DNA from: Morganella morganii H1r
GTDB taxonomy: Bacteria; Pseudomonadota; Gammaproteobacteria; Enterobacterales; Enterobacteriaceae
Length of the DNA stretch: 64,000 nt
Direction of reading: 5' to 3'
Assembly (NCBI RefSeq): GCF_000633515.1
Contig: NZ_AYMP01000023.1
Span: 124,001-188,000, forward strand
Position 1 is the stretch's first letter; every line of letters begins with the position of its first letter. Made by a program: the position numbers and the translations under genes. This document shows, piece by piece, positions 1 through 11,903 of this stretch. Under the pieces are notes generated by a model, which was given only the letters and a program-made list of their open reading frames with translations, was not told the DNA's origin and did not search any database.

Positions 1-25
1 ACCAAATTTTGACAAATTGCGGCGC

Positions 26-54
26 ATTCTAAAGATCGAACGGGCAGTTGTCCA
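26..54 (-). promoter_or_regulatory. sigma-70 promoter reading out of the window, probably for carAB
   Basis: On the minus strand a TGGACA -35 (54-49) and a TAGAAT -10 (31-26) are separated by exactly 17 bases. Nothing to its left in the window is coding. In E. coli and relatives carAB follows dapB, so the promoter most likely drives carA just outside the window; that assignment is inference from gene order. No convincing ARG box was seen. Confidence 0.5.
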
Positions 55-349
55 GAAAAAATCGACTTTTTTATATTTTTTTACTCATCATGATCAAAAC
101 AGGCGGGCTGATAGGGATAAAACCGTGTCATTGTCAGCTTTATACTGAATTTTTGATGAGATGACTGAAAAAAAGGCTCACAACCGGAAAAAAAGATGAA
201 AAAGGCAAAAACAGCGATAAAAAGGAGATCGATTGCGATAATAATGATAAAAAAAAGACATCAGACATGAAATTATAAAAAAAGAATATTTAAAGCAGTG
301 ATATATTAAAATATCACTGCCTTATCAATATGTTGTGATTTATATTTTA
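55..349. other. AT-rich non-coding stretch between dapB and the left-reading promoter
   Basis: This is A-tract-rich sequence (repeated aaaaa runs) without an open reading frame of note. It contains only the dapB terminator-like palindrome described separately. The A/T tracts upstream of the leftward promoter could act as UP elements or bind nucleoid proteins, which is inference. Confidence 0.4.
284..320 (-). terminator. probable dapB terminator
   Basis: A near-perfect inverted repeat, gcagtgatat / atatcactgc (295-320), lies 30 bases past the dapB stop. On the minus strand it is followed by a T-rich stretch (TTTAAATATTC then seven Ts), as expected of an intrinsic terminator. The stem is AU-rich, so strength is uncertain. 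Confidence 0.55.
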
Positions 350-1195
<846 letters not shown>

Positions 1196-1306
1196 TCAGC
1201 AGATTAACGGCTGTCCGGCCGGATTACCAGTTACCTGCAGCTATCATCAGAAAATCACAATACAGCCCGCCGATTATCAGTAAAACTGTATTCACCGTGC
1301 TGCAGA

Positions 1307-1336
1307 CAAAAAAAAGCAGAACCTGCGTTCTGCTTT
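1307..1336 (-). terminator. ispH terminator
   Basis: Arms agcagaac (1315-1322) and gttctgct (1327-1334) form an 8-bp stem with a 4-base loop, followed on the minus strand by a run of eight Ts. It lies just after the ispH stop and closes the ribF-to-ispH cluster. Confidence 0.85.
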
Positions 1337-1342
1337 GCTGTG

Positions 1343-2293
1343 TCAGACTTCTTTGATATCCACCCGTAACTCTTTCGGGACTTCAAAGATAATATTTTCC
1401 TCACGCCCCTCGAGCTGACTGATCTCATCCGCCCCCAGTTCCTGAAGACGGCTGATCACCTGCTGTACCAGCACATCCGGCGCGGATGCCCCGGCCGTCA
1501 GGCCGATAGTATCCACATCGCTCAGCCAGGCAGGATTAATGTCATCGGCAGAATCAATCAGATAAGACGGTTTTCCGACCCGCTGCGCCAGTTCCGCCAG
1601 CCGGTTGGAGTTGGATGAGTTTTTAGAGCCGACCACCAGCACCAGATCTGCCTGACCCGCCAGATCCCGTACCGCTTCCTGACGGTTGGTGGTGGCATAG
1701 CAGATATCATCTTTGCGCGGCCCGATAATTTTCGGGAAACGGGCATTCAGGGCATCAATAACTTCAGAGGTATCATCAACAGATAATGTGGTCTGCGTCA
1801 TAAAGCTGAGGTTTTCCTCATCTTTGACTGTCAGTTTCCACACATCCTCCGGGGATTCCACCAGATACATGCCGCCTTCCGGGTTGTTGTACTGCCCCAT
1901 CGTCCCTTCCACTTCCGGATGCCCGGCGTGGCCGATCAGAATGGCTTCTTTGCCTTTGCGGCTGGCGCGGGCGACTTCCATATGCACTTTGGTGACCAGC
2001 GGACAGGTGGCATCAAACAGCATGGTGAGATTACGGGAACGCGCTTCCTGACGGATCGCCTGTGAGACACCGTGGGCGGAGAAGATCAGAATGGCGTTAT
2101 CCGGCACTTCAGCGATTTCCTCAATAAAAATCGCGCCGCGCTCACGCAGATCATTGACCACATAGCGGTTGTGCACGACTTCATGACGGACGTAGATAGG
2201 CGCACCGTATAACTCCAGCGCCCGCTCCACAATACTGATTGCCCGGTCAACACCTGCACAGAACCCCCGCGGGTTAGCCAGTAAAATACGCAC
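1343..2293 (-). CDS. ispH: 4-hydroxy-3-methylbut-2-enyl diphosphate reductase
   Basis: IspH (LytB) is the iron-sulfur enzyme that makes isopentenyl and dimethylallyl diphosphate in the last step of the MEP isoprenoid pathway. The N-terminal [16 protein letters not shown] holds the first cluster Cys, DATCPLV the second and [12 protein letters not shown] the third. [10 protein letters not shown] and SAGAS-type residues of the substrate site are also present. I chose a GTG start at 2293 because a GGAGG site sits 6 bases upstream; this gives 316 residues, the E. coli length. An in-frame ATG 18 bases upstream at 2311 precedes the ribosome-binding site and is unlikely to be used. It is the last gene of the lspA-fkpB-ispH group. 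Confidence 0.96.
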   Translation of the reverse strand: MRILLANPRGFCAGVDRAISIVERALELYGAPIYVRHEVVHNRYVVNDLRERGAIFIEEIAEVPDNAILIFSAHGVSQAIRQEARSRNLTMLFDATCPLVTKVHMEVARASRKGKEAILIGHAGHPEVEGTMGQYNNPEGGMYLVESPEDVWKLTVKDEENLSFMTQTTLSVDDTSEVIDALNARFPKIIGPRKDDICYATTNRQEAVRDLAGQADLVLVVGSKNSSNSNRLAELAQRVGKPSYLIDSADDINPAWLSDVDTIGLTAGASAPDVLVQQVISRLQELGADEISQLEGREENIIFEVPKELRVDIKEV

Positions 2294-2405
2294 GTTCAGC
2301 CTCCAAACCATCGCCCGGACGGGCAGTAAAACAAAAATTCAACATTTGCGCGCTACTATACCAGAGCCGTCCCCCTGACCGTAATGCTAATTATTGCTCT
2401 GTGTA

Positions 2406-2837
2406 TTATGCAGTGACATCACGGACACTGATATCAAACGTTACATCCTGCCCGCACAGCGGATGGTTGAAATCCACCTCGACAGAATCTTCGGTAACAG
2501 ATTTGATAATTCCCGGCATTTCGCTGCCGTTCATGGCGGTAAACAGCATGATCGTACCGGTTTCCGGCAGCCCGGCTTCCAGAAAATCAGCGGCAGAGAA
2601 AAACTGAATCAGATCCGGGCTCGGCTTGCCGAATACCGCTTCACCGGGCAGTGTGAAGGTTTTTTTATCCCCGGCGGATAAGCCCAGCAGCTCCTGCTCC
2701 AGTGCGTCAGACAAACTGCCGTCACCGAAACGGAACAGTGCAGGTTTGCCCTGTGCTTCTGTGGAATCCGCCACCGAGCCGTCAGACAGTGTTAAGGTGT
2801 AATCCAGTAATACGCTGTGATGTTCTGCAACCTGCAT
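2406..2837 (-). CDS. fkpB: FKBP-type peptidyl-prolyl cis-trans isomerase, SlpA type
   Basis: FkpB catalyses proline isomerisation and is a cytoplasmic chaperone. The 143-residue protein begins with the FKBP pattern ([18 protein letters not shown]), then has the insert-in-flap region [23 protein letters not shown] typical of SlpA/SlyD chaperone domains and the closing [16 protein letters not shown] strand. It lacks the His-rich tail of SlyD, which supports FkpB. It lies between lspA and ispH as in E. coli. A terminator-like hairpin separates it from lspA, so part of its transcription may be independent. Confidence 0.94.
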   Translation of the reverse strand: MQVAEHHSVLLDYTLTLSDGSVADSTEAQGKPALFRFGDGSLSDALEQELLGLSAGDKKTFTLPGEAVFGKPSPDLIQFFSAADFLEAGLPETGTIMLFTAMNGSEMPGIIKSVTEDSVEVDFNHPLCGQDVTFDISVRDVTA

Positions 2838-2862
2838 ATGATTATTACTCTCTGTATCAGAT

Positions 2863-2890
2863 AAAAAATATCCGCCTGGCGGCGGATATT
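2863..2890 (-). terminator. intercistronic terminator/attenuator between lspA and fkpB
   Basis: Perfect 10-bp arms aatatccgcc (2867-2876) and ggcggatatt (2881-2890) with a 4-base loop are followed on the minus strand by a T-rich run. The position inside a co-directional gene cluster suggests partial termination rather than an operon end. Confidence 0.7.
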
Positions 2891-2897
2891 CGGGTCA

Positions 2898-3419
2898 TCA
2901 GTCTGATGATGTCTTGTTCTCCGGCTGATCGCTTTTCTTACCGTCAGGGATAAAGCTTTCAATAATGATAAGCCCCGCCCCGATGATGATCCAGCTGTCC
3001 GCCAGGTTGAACGTCGGCCAGTGCCAGTCACCGACATAAAAGTCGATGTAATCCACCACAAAACCGTGCATCAGGCGATCAAGCAGGTTACCGATCGCCC
3101 CGCCGATAATCAGTGCATAGGCAATATTACTGAGTTTATTGCGCGCACTGGTGCGGTACATCATCACTAATAATGTCACGGAGATACCGATAGCCACCGC
3201 TGTGAAGAACCAGCGCTGCCAGCCGCCCTGAGATGCGAGGAAGCTGAATGCGGCACCGTAATTCCGCACATAGGTCAGATTAAAGTACGGTATCAGTGAT
3301 GTGGATTCATGCAGCCCGTAATTGGCTAAAATCAGCTGCTTTGAAATCGCATCCAGTACCAGTACCAGGACCGCCAGCCACAGCCAGCGTAATCCGGTCG
3401 AACACAGTGGTTTTTTCAT
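2898..3419 (-). CDS. lspA: lipoprotein signal peptidase (signal peptidase II)
   Basis: LspA is an inner-membrane aspartyl protease that removes signal peptides from diacylated prolipoproteins. The 173 residues contain four hydrophobic segments and the family's conserved blocks: [18 protein letters not shown], then VVDYIDFY with the first catalytic Asp region and PTFNLADS with the second catalytic Asp. The C-terminal tail is charged and Lys-rich. Its start lies only 3 bases after the ileS stop, so the two are translationally close, as in other enterobacteria. Confidence 0.97.
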   Translation of the reverse strand: MKKPLCSTGLRWLWLAVLVLVLDAISKQLILANYGLHESTSLIPYFNLTYVRNYGAAFSFLASQGGWQRWFFTAVAIGISVTLLVMMYRTSARNKLSNIAYALIIGGAIGNLLDRLMHGFVVDYIDFYVGDWHWPTFNLADSWIIIGAGLIIIESFIPDGKKSDQPENKTSSD

Positions 3420-3422
3420 TTA

Positions 3423-6236
3423 TCAGGCAAACTTACGTTCTTCACCGTTTCCGGCTACGTTTGTCACACAACGGCCGCACAGTTCAGCATGTTCACTGTC
3501 CTGACCGATGTCGGTCGCATAATGCCAGCAACGCGGACACTTACTGCCTTCCGCTTTGCCGAAGCCGATGCGCAGGCCGTCCAGCTCACTGTTTACCGCA
3601 CTTTCCGGTGCCGCAGACAGCGGTTTCACATCTGCCTGAGAGGTCAGCAGCACGAAGCGCAGTTCATTACCCAGTCTGTTCAGCTGTGCCGCCAGGGCAT
3701 CATCCGCATACAGAGTCACCGCTGCTTCCAGTGATCCGCCGATCAGTTTATCGGCACGTGCCTGCTCCAGTACCTTGTTGACTTCACCACGCACCGCCAG
3801 CAGCGTTGCCCAGTAATCATCGTTCATGCTGTCCTGAGCATTCAGCCCGAACAGGCCGTCATACCACTCTTCAGTGAAGACGTACTGAGGACGTTTGCCC
3901 GGCATAACATTCCAGATTTCATCGGCGGTGAAGGACATGATCGGTGCCATCCAGCGAACCAGCGCTTCCGCGATATGGAACAGTGCGGTCTGGCAACTGC
4001 GGCGCGCCAGGCCATCGCTTTTCGCGGTGTACTGACGATCTTTGATGATATCCAGGTAGAAAGAACCCATTTCCACTGAGCAGAACTGCATCAGACGCTG
4101 CACCACTTCATGGAAATCATAGGCTTCATACGATTTCAGGATATCAGCCTGTGCCGCCAGCGCGCGGCCGACAGCCCAGCGGTCTGCCACAATCATCTCT
4201 TCCGGTTTCACCATATCGGTTTCCGGGTTGAAACCATTGAGGTTCGCCAGCAGGAAACGCGCGGTGTTACGGATACGGCGGTAAGAATCCGCAGAGCGTT
4301 TCAGGATTTCATCCGAAACGGCGATCTCACCCGAGTAGTCAGTAGAAGCAACCCACAGACGCAGGATATCCGCACCGAGTTTGTTCATCACATCCTGCGG
4401 GCTGATGGTGTTGCCCAGCGATTTGGACATTTTGCGTCCCTGACCATCGACGGTAAAGCCGTGAGTCAGTACTTCGCGGTAAGGCGCTTTGCCTTTCATC
4501 GCGGTGGACAGCATCAGTGAGGACATAAACCAGCCGCGGTGCTGGTCAGAACCTTCCAGATACATGTCCGCAGAATTGCCATGGAACTCAGGGCGGGCAT
4601 CGACAACAGCAAAGTGGGTGGATCCGGAGTCAAACCAGACATCCAGGGTATCCGGCACTTTTTCATAGATATCGGCATCATCACCCAGCAGGTCACGCGG
4701 GTCGAGATCCCACCATGCCTGAATACCGTGCTCTTCCACACGTTTGGCAACCTCTTCCATCAGCTCCAGGGTACGCGGATGCAGTTCCTGGGTCTCTTTA
4801 TGGACAAACAGAGACATCGGTGTGCCCCAGGTGCGCTGACGGGAGATACACCAGTCCGGACGATTTTCCACCATCGCGGTGATACGCGCTTCGCCCCAGC
4901 CCGGGATCCACTTCACGCCTTTGATTTCATTCAGAGACTGCGGACGCAGACCGTTCACATCCATCCCGATAAACCACTGCGGTGTGGCACGGAAAATGAC
5001 CGGCGTTTTGTGACGCCAGCAGCACGGATAGCTGTGCGAAATATTTTCGCTGTGCAGCAGCGCGCCTTTCTCTTTCAGCAGTTCCAGAATGATGTCATTG
5101 GCTTTCAGCACAAACACCCCATCCAGTGACGGATAGGTGCCGCTGACATAACAGCCGTTCGGACCAACCGGGTTGGCGGTTTCCAGGCCGTATTTCTGGC
5201 CGATCACATAGTCGTCCGGACCGTGACCCGGTGCGGTATGCACCGCACCGGTCCCCGCATCCAGGGTGACGTGATCGCCGAGGATAGCCGGGACATCAAA
5301 GCCCATAAACGGATGATTAAAACGCAGCAGTTCCAGGTCGCTGCCTTTGCAGTCATTTTCCACGATCCAGCTGGTGATACCGGCGCGTTTCATCACGCTT
5401 TCCACCAGGTCAGCGGCCAGAATCAGGCGCTCGTCGTTTACGCGGACTAACTGATAATCAAATTCCGGATTCAGGGAAATCGCACGGTTCGCCGGTAAGG
5501 TCCACGGCGTGGTGGTCCAGATAACCAGAGAGACCGGCAGCCCGTCATTTCTTACGCCGAATTTGCTGTAAACCACATCCGCGTCCGCAGCGGTGAAACG
5601 CACGTCAATGGACGGAGACGTTTTGTCGTAATATTCCACTTCCGCTTCCGCCAGGGAAGAGGCACAGGAGGTACACCAGTGAACCGGTTTTGCCCCTTTG
5701 ACCAGATGGCCGTTGGCAATCACTTTTGCCAGTGCTCGGATAATGTGAGCTTCGGTTTTGAAGTCCATGGTCAGATACGGATGATCCCAGTCACCCAGCA
5801 CGCCCAGACGGATAAAGTCTTCCTTCTGGCCTTCAATCTGCTCTTTTGCGTATTCGCGGCAGGCGGCACGGAACTCAGCCGGTGTGACTTTATCACCCGG
5901 TTTGCCAATCACCTGTTCAACTTTGTGTTCAATCGGTAAGCCGTGGCAGTCCCAGCCCGGAATATACGGGGAGTCGAAACCGGCCATGCCTTTGGATTTA
6001 ATAATAATATCTTTGAGAATTTTATTGACTGAGTGACCAATGTGAATGCTGCCGTTTGCATACGGAGGGCCGTCATGCAGGATAAAGGTTTTTTTACCGG
6101 TTTTGGCTTTACGGATCGCCTGGTACAGACCTTCTTTGTACCAGCGTTTCAGCATATCAGGTTCGCGCTTTGCTAAGTCCCCGCGCATAGGGAACCCTGT
6201 CTCCGGGAGATTCAGGGTATTTTTATAGTCACTCAT
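3423..6236 (-). CDS. ileS: isoleucyl-tRNA synthetase
   Basis: IleRS charges tRNA-Ile in the cytoplasm and edits misactivated valine. The 937 residues correspond to the bacterial type 1 enzyme (E. coli 938). The class I signature HIGH is at 65-68 and KMSKS is at 602-606. The CP1 editing domain ([24 protein letters not shown]) lies between them. The C-terminal zinc finger CPRCWHY...CGRCV is intact. The gene lies between ribF and lspA with tight spacing, forming the usual ribF-ileS-lspA operon. Confidence 0.98.
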   Translation of the reverse strand: MSDYKNTLNLPETGFPMRGDLAKREPDMLKRWYKEGLYQAIRKAKTGKKTFILHDGPPYANGSIHIGHSVNKILKDIIIKSKGMAGFDSPYIPGWDCHGLPIEHKVEQVIGKPGDKVTPAEFRAACREYAKEQIEGQKEDFIRLGVLGDWDHPYLTMDFKTEAHIIRALAKVIANGHLVKGAKPVHWCTSCASSLAEAEVEYYDKTSPSIDVRFTAADADVVYSKFGVRNDGLPVSLVIWTTTPWTLPANRAISLNPEFDYQLVRVNDERLILAADLVESVMKRAGITSWIVENDCKGSDLELLRFNHPFMGFDVPAILGDHVTLDAGTGAVHTAPGHGPDDYVIGQKYGLETANPVGPNGCYVSGTYPSLDGVFVLKANDIILELLKEKGALLHSENISHSYPCCWRHKTPVIFRATPQWFIGMDVNGLRPQSLNEIKGVKWIPGWGEARITAMVENRPDWCISRQRTWGTPMSLFVHKETQELHPRTLELMEEVAKRVEEHGIQAWWDLDPRDLLGDDADIYEKVPDTLDVWFDSGSTHFAVVDARPEFHGNSADMYLEGSDQHRGWFMSSLMLSTAMKGKAPYREVLTHGFTVDGQGRKMSKSLGNTISPQDVMNKLGADILRLWVASTDYSGEIAVSDEILKRSADSYRRIRNTARFLLANLNGFNPETDMVKPEEMIVADRWAVGRALAAQADILKSYEAYDFHEVVQRLMQFCSVEMGSFYLDIIKDRQYTAKSDGLARRSCQTALFHIAEALVRWMAPIMSFTADEIWNVMPGKRPQYVFTEEWYDGLFGLNAQDSMNDDYWATLLAVRGEVNKVLEQARADKLIGGSLEAAVTLYADDALAAQLNRLGNELRFVLLTSQADVKPLSAAPESAVNSELDGLRIGFGKAEGSKCPRCWHYATDIGQDSEHAELCGRCVTNVAGNGEERKFA

Positions 6237-6263
6237 TCGATTCTCAGTTCCAATATTATTCCG

Positions 6264-7208
6264 TTAAACACATAACGAGGGGTTGGATTGTAAAAATTCC
6301 CTTGCCGCAATCTCATCCCGTGCAATTTGCGCTTTCAGCTCATCAAGTGAGGCAAACCGCTGTTCATTTCGCAATTTCTTGCGCAGTACCACATCCGGAT
6401 GCTGCCCGTATAAATCCATGGCCGCATCAATCAGATGAACTTCCAGTTGCTGGCCCTTGCCCTGTACCGTCGGGCGGGAGCCGATATTGGCCACACCCGG
6501 CAGCGGATGCGGCCCGAGGCCGTAAACGTCCACAGCGTACACACCGTGTACCGGTGCTGCCAGGCGTTTCAGGGGAATATTGGCGGTCGGAAAACCGATG
6601 GTGCGCCCGAGTTCATTGCCGTGCACCACACGCCCGCTGATGCGGTAAGGATGCCCGAGCAGCGCCTCAGCCTGCGCCAGATCATCGTTTTCCAGCGCGC
6701 GGCGGATGGCCGTGCTGCTGATCCGTTTGCCGTTATCACAAAAACTTTCCGTGCTGCGGACTGTGAAACCATACTGTTTCCCCGCCTCACACAACCCGTT
6801 AAAATCGCCCTGACGATTTTTTCCGAAACGAAAATCATCCCCGACCACCAGAAATTTCACCCCGAGCTGTTCAACCAGCAGGTGTGAGATAAAGGCATCC
6901 GGTGTCAGTGATGCAAATTGTTTGCTGAATTTAACACACAATAAGTAGTCCGCACCGTACTGCGCAAGATATTTTACCTTATCGCGCAGCCGGGTCAGGC
7001 GTGCCGGCGCTTTATCCGGGGCAAAAAATTCCAGCGGCTGCGGCTCGAAGATCATGACGACCGACGGCAGCCCCAGGCGTTTACCTTCCTGCGCCAGATG
7101 TGACAGTAATGCCTGATGTCCGCGATGAACGCCATCAAAATTACCGATAGTCAGCACGCAACCATGGTGACGCGCACGAATATTGTGAGTACCGCGAATT
7201 AGCTCCAT
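6264..7208 (-). CDS. ribF: bifunctional riboflavin kinase / FAD synthetase
   Basis: RibF phosphorylates riboflavin to FMN and adenylylates FMN to FAD. The N-terminal nucleotidyltransferase half carries TIGNFDGVHRGHQ (residues 20-32) and VGDDFRFGKNRQGDF. The C-terminal flavokinase half has GRVVHGNELGRTIGFPTAN and ends with the LRNEQRFASLDELKAQI motif. Its 314 residues match the E. coli protein nearly end to end. It is first in the operon with ileS 27 bases downstream, and is divergent from rpsT. Confidence 0.97.
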   Translation of the reverse strand: MELIRGTHNIRARHHGCVLTIGNFDGVHRGHQALLSHLAQEGKRLGLPSVVMIFEPQPLEFFAPDKAPARLTRLRDKVKYLAQYGADYLLCVKFSKQFASLTPDAFISHLLVEQLGVKFLVVGDDFRFGKNRQGDFNGLCEAGKQYGFTVRSTESFCDNGKRISSTAIRRALENDDLAQAEALLGHPYRISGRVVHGNELGRTIGFPTANIPLKRLAAPVHGVYAVDVYGLGPHPLPGVANIGSRPTVQGKGQQLEVHLIDAAMDLYGQHPDVVLRKKLRNEQRFASLDELKAQIARDEIAAREFLQSNPSLCV

Positions 7209-7559
7209 AGCCGGCTCAATACAGTCAAAATTAGTCCGATTATACCTTGTCCGCCGCGTCAGGTTAACCCACTAATGCGGCTGAATAGCGAATTCTCTGT
7301 ACAAAAAGCGGAGCATCCCCCTCTGCGGAAAGTGAAAAATTATTTTTTTCGTCAGAATCTTACCATTCCGGTGACTTTTTTCCGTGTAAGGGCTGTATTC
7401 CCGCTGCGTAAACTGATAAAATCCCCGCCCATCACAACGTACATTTGCGTCGCTGTACAACGACGCATATTTGCACAAATCCATTGACAAAATAAAGCGG
7501 AGCAGGCATATTCCTCCACCTTTGTATTGTCCTCGAAGAATATATTTGGGAGTTGGACC
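7209..7559. promoter_or_regulatory. divergent ribF / rpsT control region
   Basis: These 351 bases separate divergent genes. For rpsT a strong promoter is visible: TTGACA (7484-7489), 17 bases, CATATT (7507-7512), which leaves a leader of roughly 40 bases before the start codon. An upstream AT-rich part (7330-7400) probably contains a second promoter and the ribF promoter, but no hexamer pair there is clear enough to name. Confidence 0.6.
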
Positions 7560-7820
7560 TTGGCTAATATCAAATCAGCTAAGAAACGCGCCATTCAGTC
7601 TGAAAAACGTCGCCAGCACAATGCTAGCCGTCGTTCTATGGTGCGCACCTTTATCAAGAAGGTTTACGCTGCTATCGCTGCCGGCGACAAAGAAGCTGCT
7701 CAGAACGCATTTAATGACATGCAACCACTTGTGGATCGTCACGCTGCAAAAGGCCTGATCCATAAGAACAAGGCTGCCCGTCATAAGGCGAACCTGGCTG
7801 CTCAGATCAAAGCAATGTAA
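7560..7820 (+). CDS. rpsT: 30S ribosomal protein S20
   Basis: S20 binds 16S rRNA early in 30S assembly. The mature sequence begins [25 protein letters not shown] and is highly basic. I chose the UUG start at 7560 because homologous sequence begins exactly there (86 residues, E. coli 87), and E. coli rpsT also uses UUG, which is linked to its known translational autoregulation. An ATG 33 bases upstream (7527) is in frame but would add unrelated residues. A perfect bidirectional terminator follows. Confidence 0.97.
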   Translation: MANIKSAKKRAIQSEKRRQHNASRRSMVRTFIKKVYAAIAAGDKEAAQNAFNDMQPLVDRHAAKGLIHKNKAARHKANLAAQIKAM

Positions 7821-7832
7821 TCTGATTGTGCA

Positions 7833-7870
7833 GACATAAAAAAACCGGCATCCGCCGGTTTTTTTATGTC
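7833..7870 (+). terminator. bidirectional terminator between rpsT and nhaR
   Basis: A perfect 17-bp inverted repeat (7833-7849 / 7854-7870) has a GC core ccggc / gccgg, a 4-base loop and seven A/T pairs on each side. It can terminate rpsT rightward and nhaR leftward. Confidence 0.92.
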
Positions 7871-7881
7871 CTTTTTTCGCC

Positions 7882-8811
7882 TCAGTCCGGCAGACCGATA
7901 TCCGCAGACGACTGCGAACCACTGAACAATGCAGAGAAATCCTTGTTACACACCCGCTGAACCGCCGGATGCTGGATCATACGCTCGGCAAAAATCACAT
8001 AATACTCTTCTTTGATGGTATCCACCGTTCCCAGTTCGACAACATCACTGTCCGCAAAAATACCTTTGCTGTAGAGCGACGGCGCCACAAAAATCGCATT
8101 GTGATACATTCCGAATGCTTTCATCAGCGCCGCATCATCGAATTCACCCAGAATTTCCACTTCCAGATTTTTATTGCGGATCCAGGTCAGTAACTGACGA
8201 CCGAGCATTGAACGGCGGCCGGGTACCAGCAGACGGCGCTCTTCCAGACATTCCGGAAACGGCTTCTGCGGCGCGGGCTCGCGGCAGTAAAAACTCATAC
8301 TGCACTCCCCGAGTTTCACGGAGAACAGCCCTTCCTGCTGAGTCGAATCCACCGGGCAGTCCGAGAGGATCATGTCCAGTTTGTGCTGGCTGAGCTGTTC
8401 CAGCAGCATTTCGTGTGTGGATTCAAAACAGCGCAGGTGAATTTGCTCATGCTCCATCACCGCCGTTTCCAGCACTTTACTGACCAGACGTTTTGACAGT
8501 GCGTCCGCGACCCCGACATCAAACAACAGATTGGATTCGCGGCTGTAAGTGACAATATCCAGCATCTCCTGGCTCAGCATAAACATTTTGTCCGCATAGC
8601 GGAACACCAGCTGGCCCAGCTCTGACGGCACCAGGCCGCGTCCCTGACGTTTGAACAGCTTACCGTCCAGACGCTCTTCCAGCGCCTTGATTTGACCGGT
8701 AATGGTCTGCGGGGTCAGATAGAGTGCTTCTGCCGCCCCCACCACCGATCCTTCTTTGCAGACGTGCCAGAAATAATAGAGGTGATTGTAGTTTAAATGG
8801 GAGACTCGCAT
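7882..8811 (-). CDS. nhaR: LysR-type transcriptional activator of nhaA
   Basis: NhaR senses Na+ and activates nhaA. The 309 residues start with the LysR winged helix ([39 protein letters not shown]), nearly identical to E. coli NhaR, and continue with the effector domain ([49 protein letters not shown]). It lies directly downstream of nhaA on the same strand, 90 bases away, which is the arrangement in E. coli. The last roughly 15 residues diverge. Confidence 0.95.
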   Translation of the reverse strand: MRVSHLNYNHLYYFWHVCKEGSVVGAAEALYLTPQTITGQIKALEERLDGKLFKRQGRGLVPSELGQLVFRYADKMFMLSQEMLDIVTYSRESNLLFDVGVADALSKRLVSKVLETAVMEHEQIHLRCFESTHEMLLEQLSQHKLDMILSDCPVDSTQQEGLFSVKLGECSMSFYCREPAPQKPFPECLEERRLLVPGRRSMLGRQLLTWIRNKNLEVEILGEFDDAALMKAFGMYHNAIFVAPSLYSKGIFADSDVVELGTVDTIKEEYYVIFAERMIQHPAVQRVCNKDFSALFSGSQSSADIGLPD

Positions 8812-8868
8812 AGTTTTTCCCGGTACATGCCTTATCTTTTTTAGTGATTAACTCGGAAATTCTGTTGT

Positions 8869-8895
8869 ATTCACCGGCCCGGAAGGCCGGTGAAC
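8869..8895. repeat. hairpin between nhaA and nhaR
   Basis: The inverted repeat ttcaccggcc / ggccggtgaa lies immediately after the nhaA stop. No U-tract follows on the minus strand, so it is more likely an mRNA-stabilising or weak attenuating stem than a full terminator. Confidence 0.5.
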
Positions 8896-8901
8896 AGCGG
8901 G

Positions 8902-10080
8902 TTACTGCCGGACTGTTTTCTTCGGTAACACGGAATGGAGCAGGAACAACCCGGTGACTGCCGCCATGGTGGAACCAATCAGAATTCCCAGCTTGGAGTA
9001 GGTGTTAAATGCTTCCGGAAGCCCGGTAAATGCCAGCCCCGCGATAAAGATAGACATTGTAAAACCGATCCCGCATAACACCGATACAGCGAATATCTGA
9101 TTAAGAGTAATCCTCTCCGGCAATTTTGCAAAGCCCAGTTTTACCGAAATCAGACATGCAGTGAAAATCCCCAGGGGTTTACCGATAAACAGGCCGAGCA
9201 GGATCCCGAGCGGCAGTGTGCCCATCAGCGCATCAAAGGAAATACCCTGAACACTGACACCCGCATTGGCGAAGGCAAACAGCGGCAGGATCAGAAACGC
9301 CACCCACGGATGCAGCACGTGTTCCAGCTCCTCTGACGGTGAGTGCTCACCATCTTTACTGCGCAGCGGGATCAGGAACCCGACGATCACCCCGGCCAGT
9401 GTCGCGTGTACACCGGATTTCAGGATACACACCCATAATATCAGCCCGGCAATCATGTACGCGGCGGTATTACTGACATTACGCCAGTTCATCACACACA
9501 ATACCACCACCATCAGTGCCGCCAGCAGCAGCGCTGTCAGCGAGACGGTTTTGGTGTAAAACAACGCGATAATGACGATAACCCCGAGGTCATCAATAAT
9601 CGCCAGTGCCAGCAGAAAGACTTTCAGCTCTGTCGGCACTCTTTTGCCCAGCAGTGCCATCACACCGAGGGCAAACGCAATATCGGTTGCGGCCGGGATC
9701 GCCCAGCCCTGTGCGGCAGCGGCATCCCCGCTGTTAAACAGCAGATAGACCAGCGCCGGGGCTATCATACCGCCGAGTGCGGCAATTGCCGGAAACATCG
9801 CTTTGTCGCGTCCGGCCAGAGAACCGGTCATCAGCTCCCTTTTTACTTCCAGCCCGACGACCAGGAAAAATATCGCCATCAGAGCGTCATTAATCCATAA
9901 TAACAAGGGTTTATCAATTTCCAGTGCCGCAAATTTTACAGCAACAGGAATATCAAGAAACGACTGATACAGCGCAGACAGCGGTGTATTTGCCATTACC
10001 AGCGCAATCAATGCGGCGATAATGAGCAGTATGCCGCCTGCGGCTTCGAGTTTTAAGAACTGTCGGATAATTGCGGTCAT
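8902..10080 (-). CDS. nhaA: Na+/H+ antiporter NhaA
   Basis: NhaA expels Na+ or Li+ in exchange for protons at the inner membrane and sets sodium and alkaline tolerance. The 392-residue protein is strongly hydrophobic (about 12 segments). It shows the paired transport aspartates in [18 protein letters not shown], the pH-sensor-side [18 protein letters not shown], and the unwound-helix segment [16 protein letters not shown]. It is followed by its activator gene nhaR. The 258-base region upstream is shared with a divergent exporter gene. Confidence 0.97.
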   Translation of the reverse strand: MTAIIRQFLKLEAAGGILLIIAALIALVMANTPLSALYQSFLDIPVAVKFAALEIDKPLLLWINDALMAIFFLVVGLEVKRELMTGSLAGRDKAMFPAIAALGGMIAPALVYLLFNSGDAAAAQGWAIPAATDIAFALGVMALLGKRVPTELKVFLLALAIIDDLGVIVIIALFYTKTVSLTALLLAALMVVVLCVMNWRNVSNTAAYMIAGLILWVCILKSGVHATLAGVIVGFLIPLRSKDGEHSPSEELEHVLHPWVAFLILPLFAFANAGVSVQGISFDALMGTLPLGILLGLFIGKPLGIFTACLISVKLGFAKLPERITLNQIFAVSVLCGIGFTMSIFIAGLAFTGLPEAFNTYSKLGILIGSTMAAVTGLFLLHSVLPKKTVRQ

Positions 10081-10338
10081 GGGTTAACTCCTTTGAGACT
10101 GTCGGGTCGGCGTTAATATTATGCAAACAATTAACTCGAAAAAAGCAGATTATTCAGCAATAATAACTCGGATATTTCTGATCAATAAGGGTTTACATCA
10201 CAGAATTTCCTGACAAACACCCCAAAATTAACCTTACATTAACATTTTGGTTTCTGTGAAGTGTATCGTATGGCCCCTCATACCGGCGGATATTCTGCTA
10301 TTGTTGCCACCGTTCACTGAATTAAAACAGGTTATCTC

Positions 10339-11181
10339 ATGTCCGCCACGCTGTTTATTGCTGTACTGTTTGCTGCTTTTTTCCATGCATCCTGGAATGC
10401 GGTGATTAAATTCGGTCAGGATCGCTTTCTGGGTATCGCGGTGATGACCATCTGGTCCGGCGTGGTCTCAGTTCCCGCCCTGTTCTGGCTGGGTCTGCCG
10501 GATACAGCAGCGGTAAAGTGGCTGCTGCTGTCCGCCCTGTTTCATATCGGTTATGTCATCTGCCTGAGCAAAGCGTATTCAAAGGGCGATCTCAGCCAGA
10601 TTTACCCGGTTTCCCGGGGTTGTGCCCCGCTGCTGACTACCCTTTTTGCGGTACTTCTGTTTGGTGAGCATCTGCCGTGGCTCTCTTTAGCCGGTATTCT
10701 GCTGATTATCACCGGGGTTATCCTTCCCGCACTGAAACACCGGACGTCCGGACATGCCCGCAGCGGGCTGGTCTATGCGGTGATCACCGCCTTTTTTACC
10801 GCCTGTTACACACTCTCCGACGGCTTCGGTGCCCGCAGCAGTACAGACTCACTGACTTATATTTTCTGGTTGTTCGCCCTGAACGGGCTGGTGATGGTCG
10901 TGATGGGTTTTGCCCGTTACCGCCACCATTTCACCCGTGATTTTCTGCGCTACAGCAAGCCCGGGCTGACCGGCGGCATCCTGCAAATCTTCAGCTACGG
11001 CATTGTGATATGGGCGATGGGACAGGCACCGATTATGATTGTCGCAGCGTTACGGGAGACCAGCGTGCTGTTCGCACTGCTGCTCTCCGCGTATTTCCTG
11101 AAAGAAAAACTGACACCCACCCGGATTCTGGCCGCCTGTATTATTGTGGCCGGGGTGATTGTGACAAAACTGGGCGGTTAG
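10339..11181 (+). CDS. EamA/DMT-family transporter
   Basis: This 280-residue inner-membrane protein has about ten hydrophobic segments arranged as two EamA repeats: first repeat residues 5-130 ([12 protein letters not shown]), second 145-279 ([38 protein letters not shown]). The second repeat's motif, glutamate next to a short loop, is typical of the drug/metabolite exporter family. The substrate cannot be inferred. An AGGT site precedes the ATG. It is divergent from nhaA and convergent with an unknown gene, and has no counterpart at this place in E. coli. Confidence 0.85.
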   Translation: MSATLFIAVLFAAFFHASWNAVIKFGQDRFLGIAVMTIWSGVVSVPALFWLGLPDTAAVKWLLLSALFHIGYVICLSKAYSKGDLSQIYPVSRGCAPLLTTLFAVLLFGEHLPWLSLAGILLIITGVILPALKHRTSGHARSGLVYAVITAFFTACYTLSDGFGARSSTDSLTYIFWLFALNGLVMVVMGFARYRHHFTRDFLRYSKPGLTGGILQIFSYGIVIWAMGQAPIMIVAALRETSVLFALLLSAYFLKEKLTPTRILAACIIVAGVIVTKLGG

Positions 11182-11211
11182 TCCGGTTTTTTATCATACA
11201 ACCGGCCTGAA

Positions 11212-11832
11212 TCAGGAAAAATTTATTTCACCATTGGTGATTTTCACTGGTACTTTGAGAAATGGTTTTGCATGGTTTTCTACCATTTTGTGTACCTGTC
11301 CCGTCATCTGAATCTGATCTTTACTGAATTTCAGTCGCGTCAGTGTCTCCGCCAGTCTGGTATTCTGCTGCCGGTGAGCGTCTGTGACTACCTGATCAAA
11401 CGCCATATCTGGTGTTACCGTAAGACTGCCGGCAGGAAGATACCGACTAAAGCCGGAAGCCGGTTGCGTTATATGCTGCTGTTCAATTGCCCGTTCACAA
11501 TTATTCTGAACCTTGTTCAGATAGCTGTCCGCAGACACATTCCCCTGCAACTTCATCAGGCTGATATACGCAGACAAGTTTTCCAGTGGCGTGGTATCAA
11601 CCACCGGAATATCAATATGACCCGCATCGGAAACAGCAGATGCATCCCCCCGGTAAATGAGTAACGCCTGATCACCATTGCATCTGAATGATTCTTCAAC
11701 AGTATTCTGTACACTGAAAATCAGCAGACCAATCAGCAGATCACTGTCACCATCTGCCGTACTATTGAGAAACCGGGAAACAGAAATATCCTGTGACGCA
11801 GAAGACGATGAGGCAAGAGCAGATGTATACAT
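11212..11832 (-). CDS. hypothetical protein, function unknown
   Basis: I do not recognise this 206-residue protein. The N-terminus is Ser/Ala-rich (SALASSSSASQD), without a convincing signal peptide; the middle has a short hydrophobic patch (DLLIGLLIFSVQ, about 32-43). The rest is soluble and mixed alpha/beta in appearance, with no Cys cluster or nucleotide-binding motif. An AAGGA ribosome-binding site lies 7 bases before the ATG. It sits alone between a DMT exporter and the dnaJ terminator. Base composition is somewhat lower in GC than the neighbours. The Ser-rich, low-complexity N-terminus is reminiscent of secreted effectors, but that is speculation. Confidence 0.6.
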   Translation of the reverse strand: MYTSALASSSSASQDISVSRFLNSTADGDSDLLIGLLIFSVQNTVEESFRCNGDQALLIYRGDASAVSDAGHIDIPVVDTTPLENLSAYISLMKLQGNVSADSYLNKVQNNCERAIEQQHITQPASGFSRYLPAGSLTVTPDMAFDQVVTDAHRQQNTRLAETLTRLKFSKDQIQMTGQVHKMVENHAKPFLKVPVKITNGEINFS

Positions 11833-11903
11833 ATCATTATCCTTATGATGAATTTATAAAAAATAATAAAGTAATGCTTCCGGATAACCTGCAAAAAATA
11901 CAC

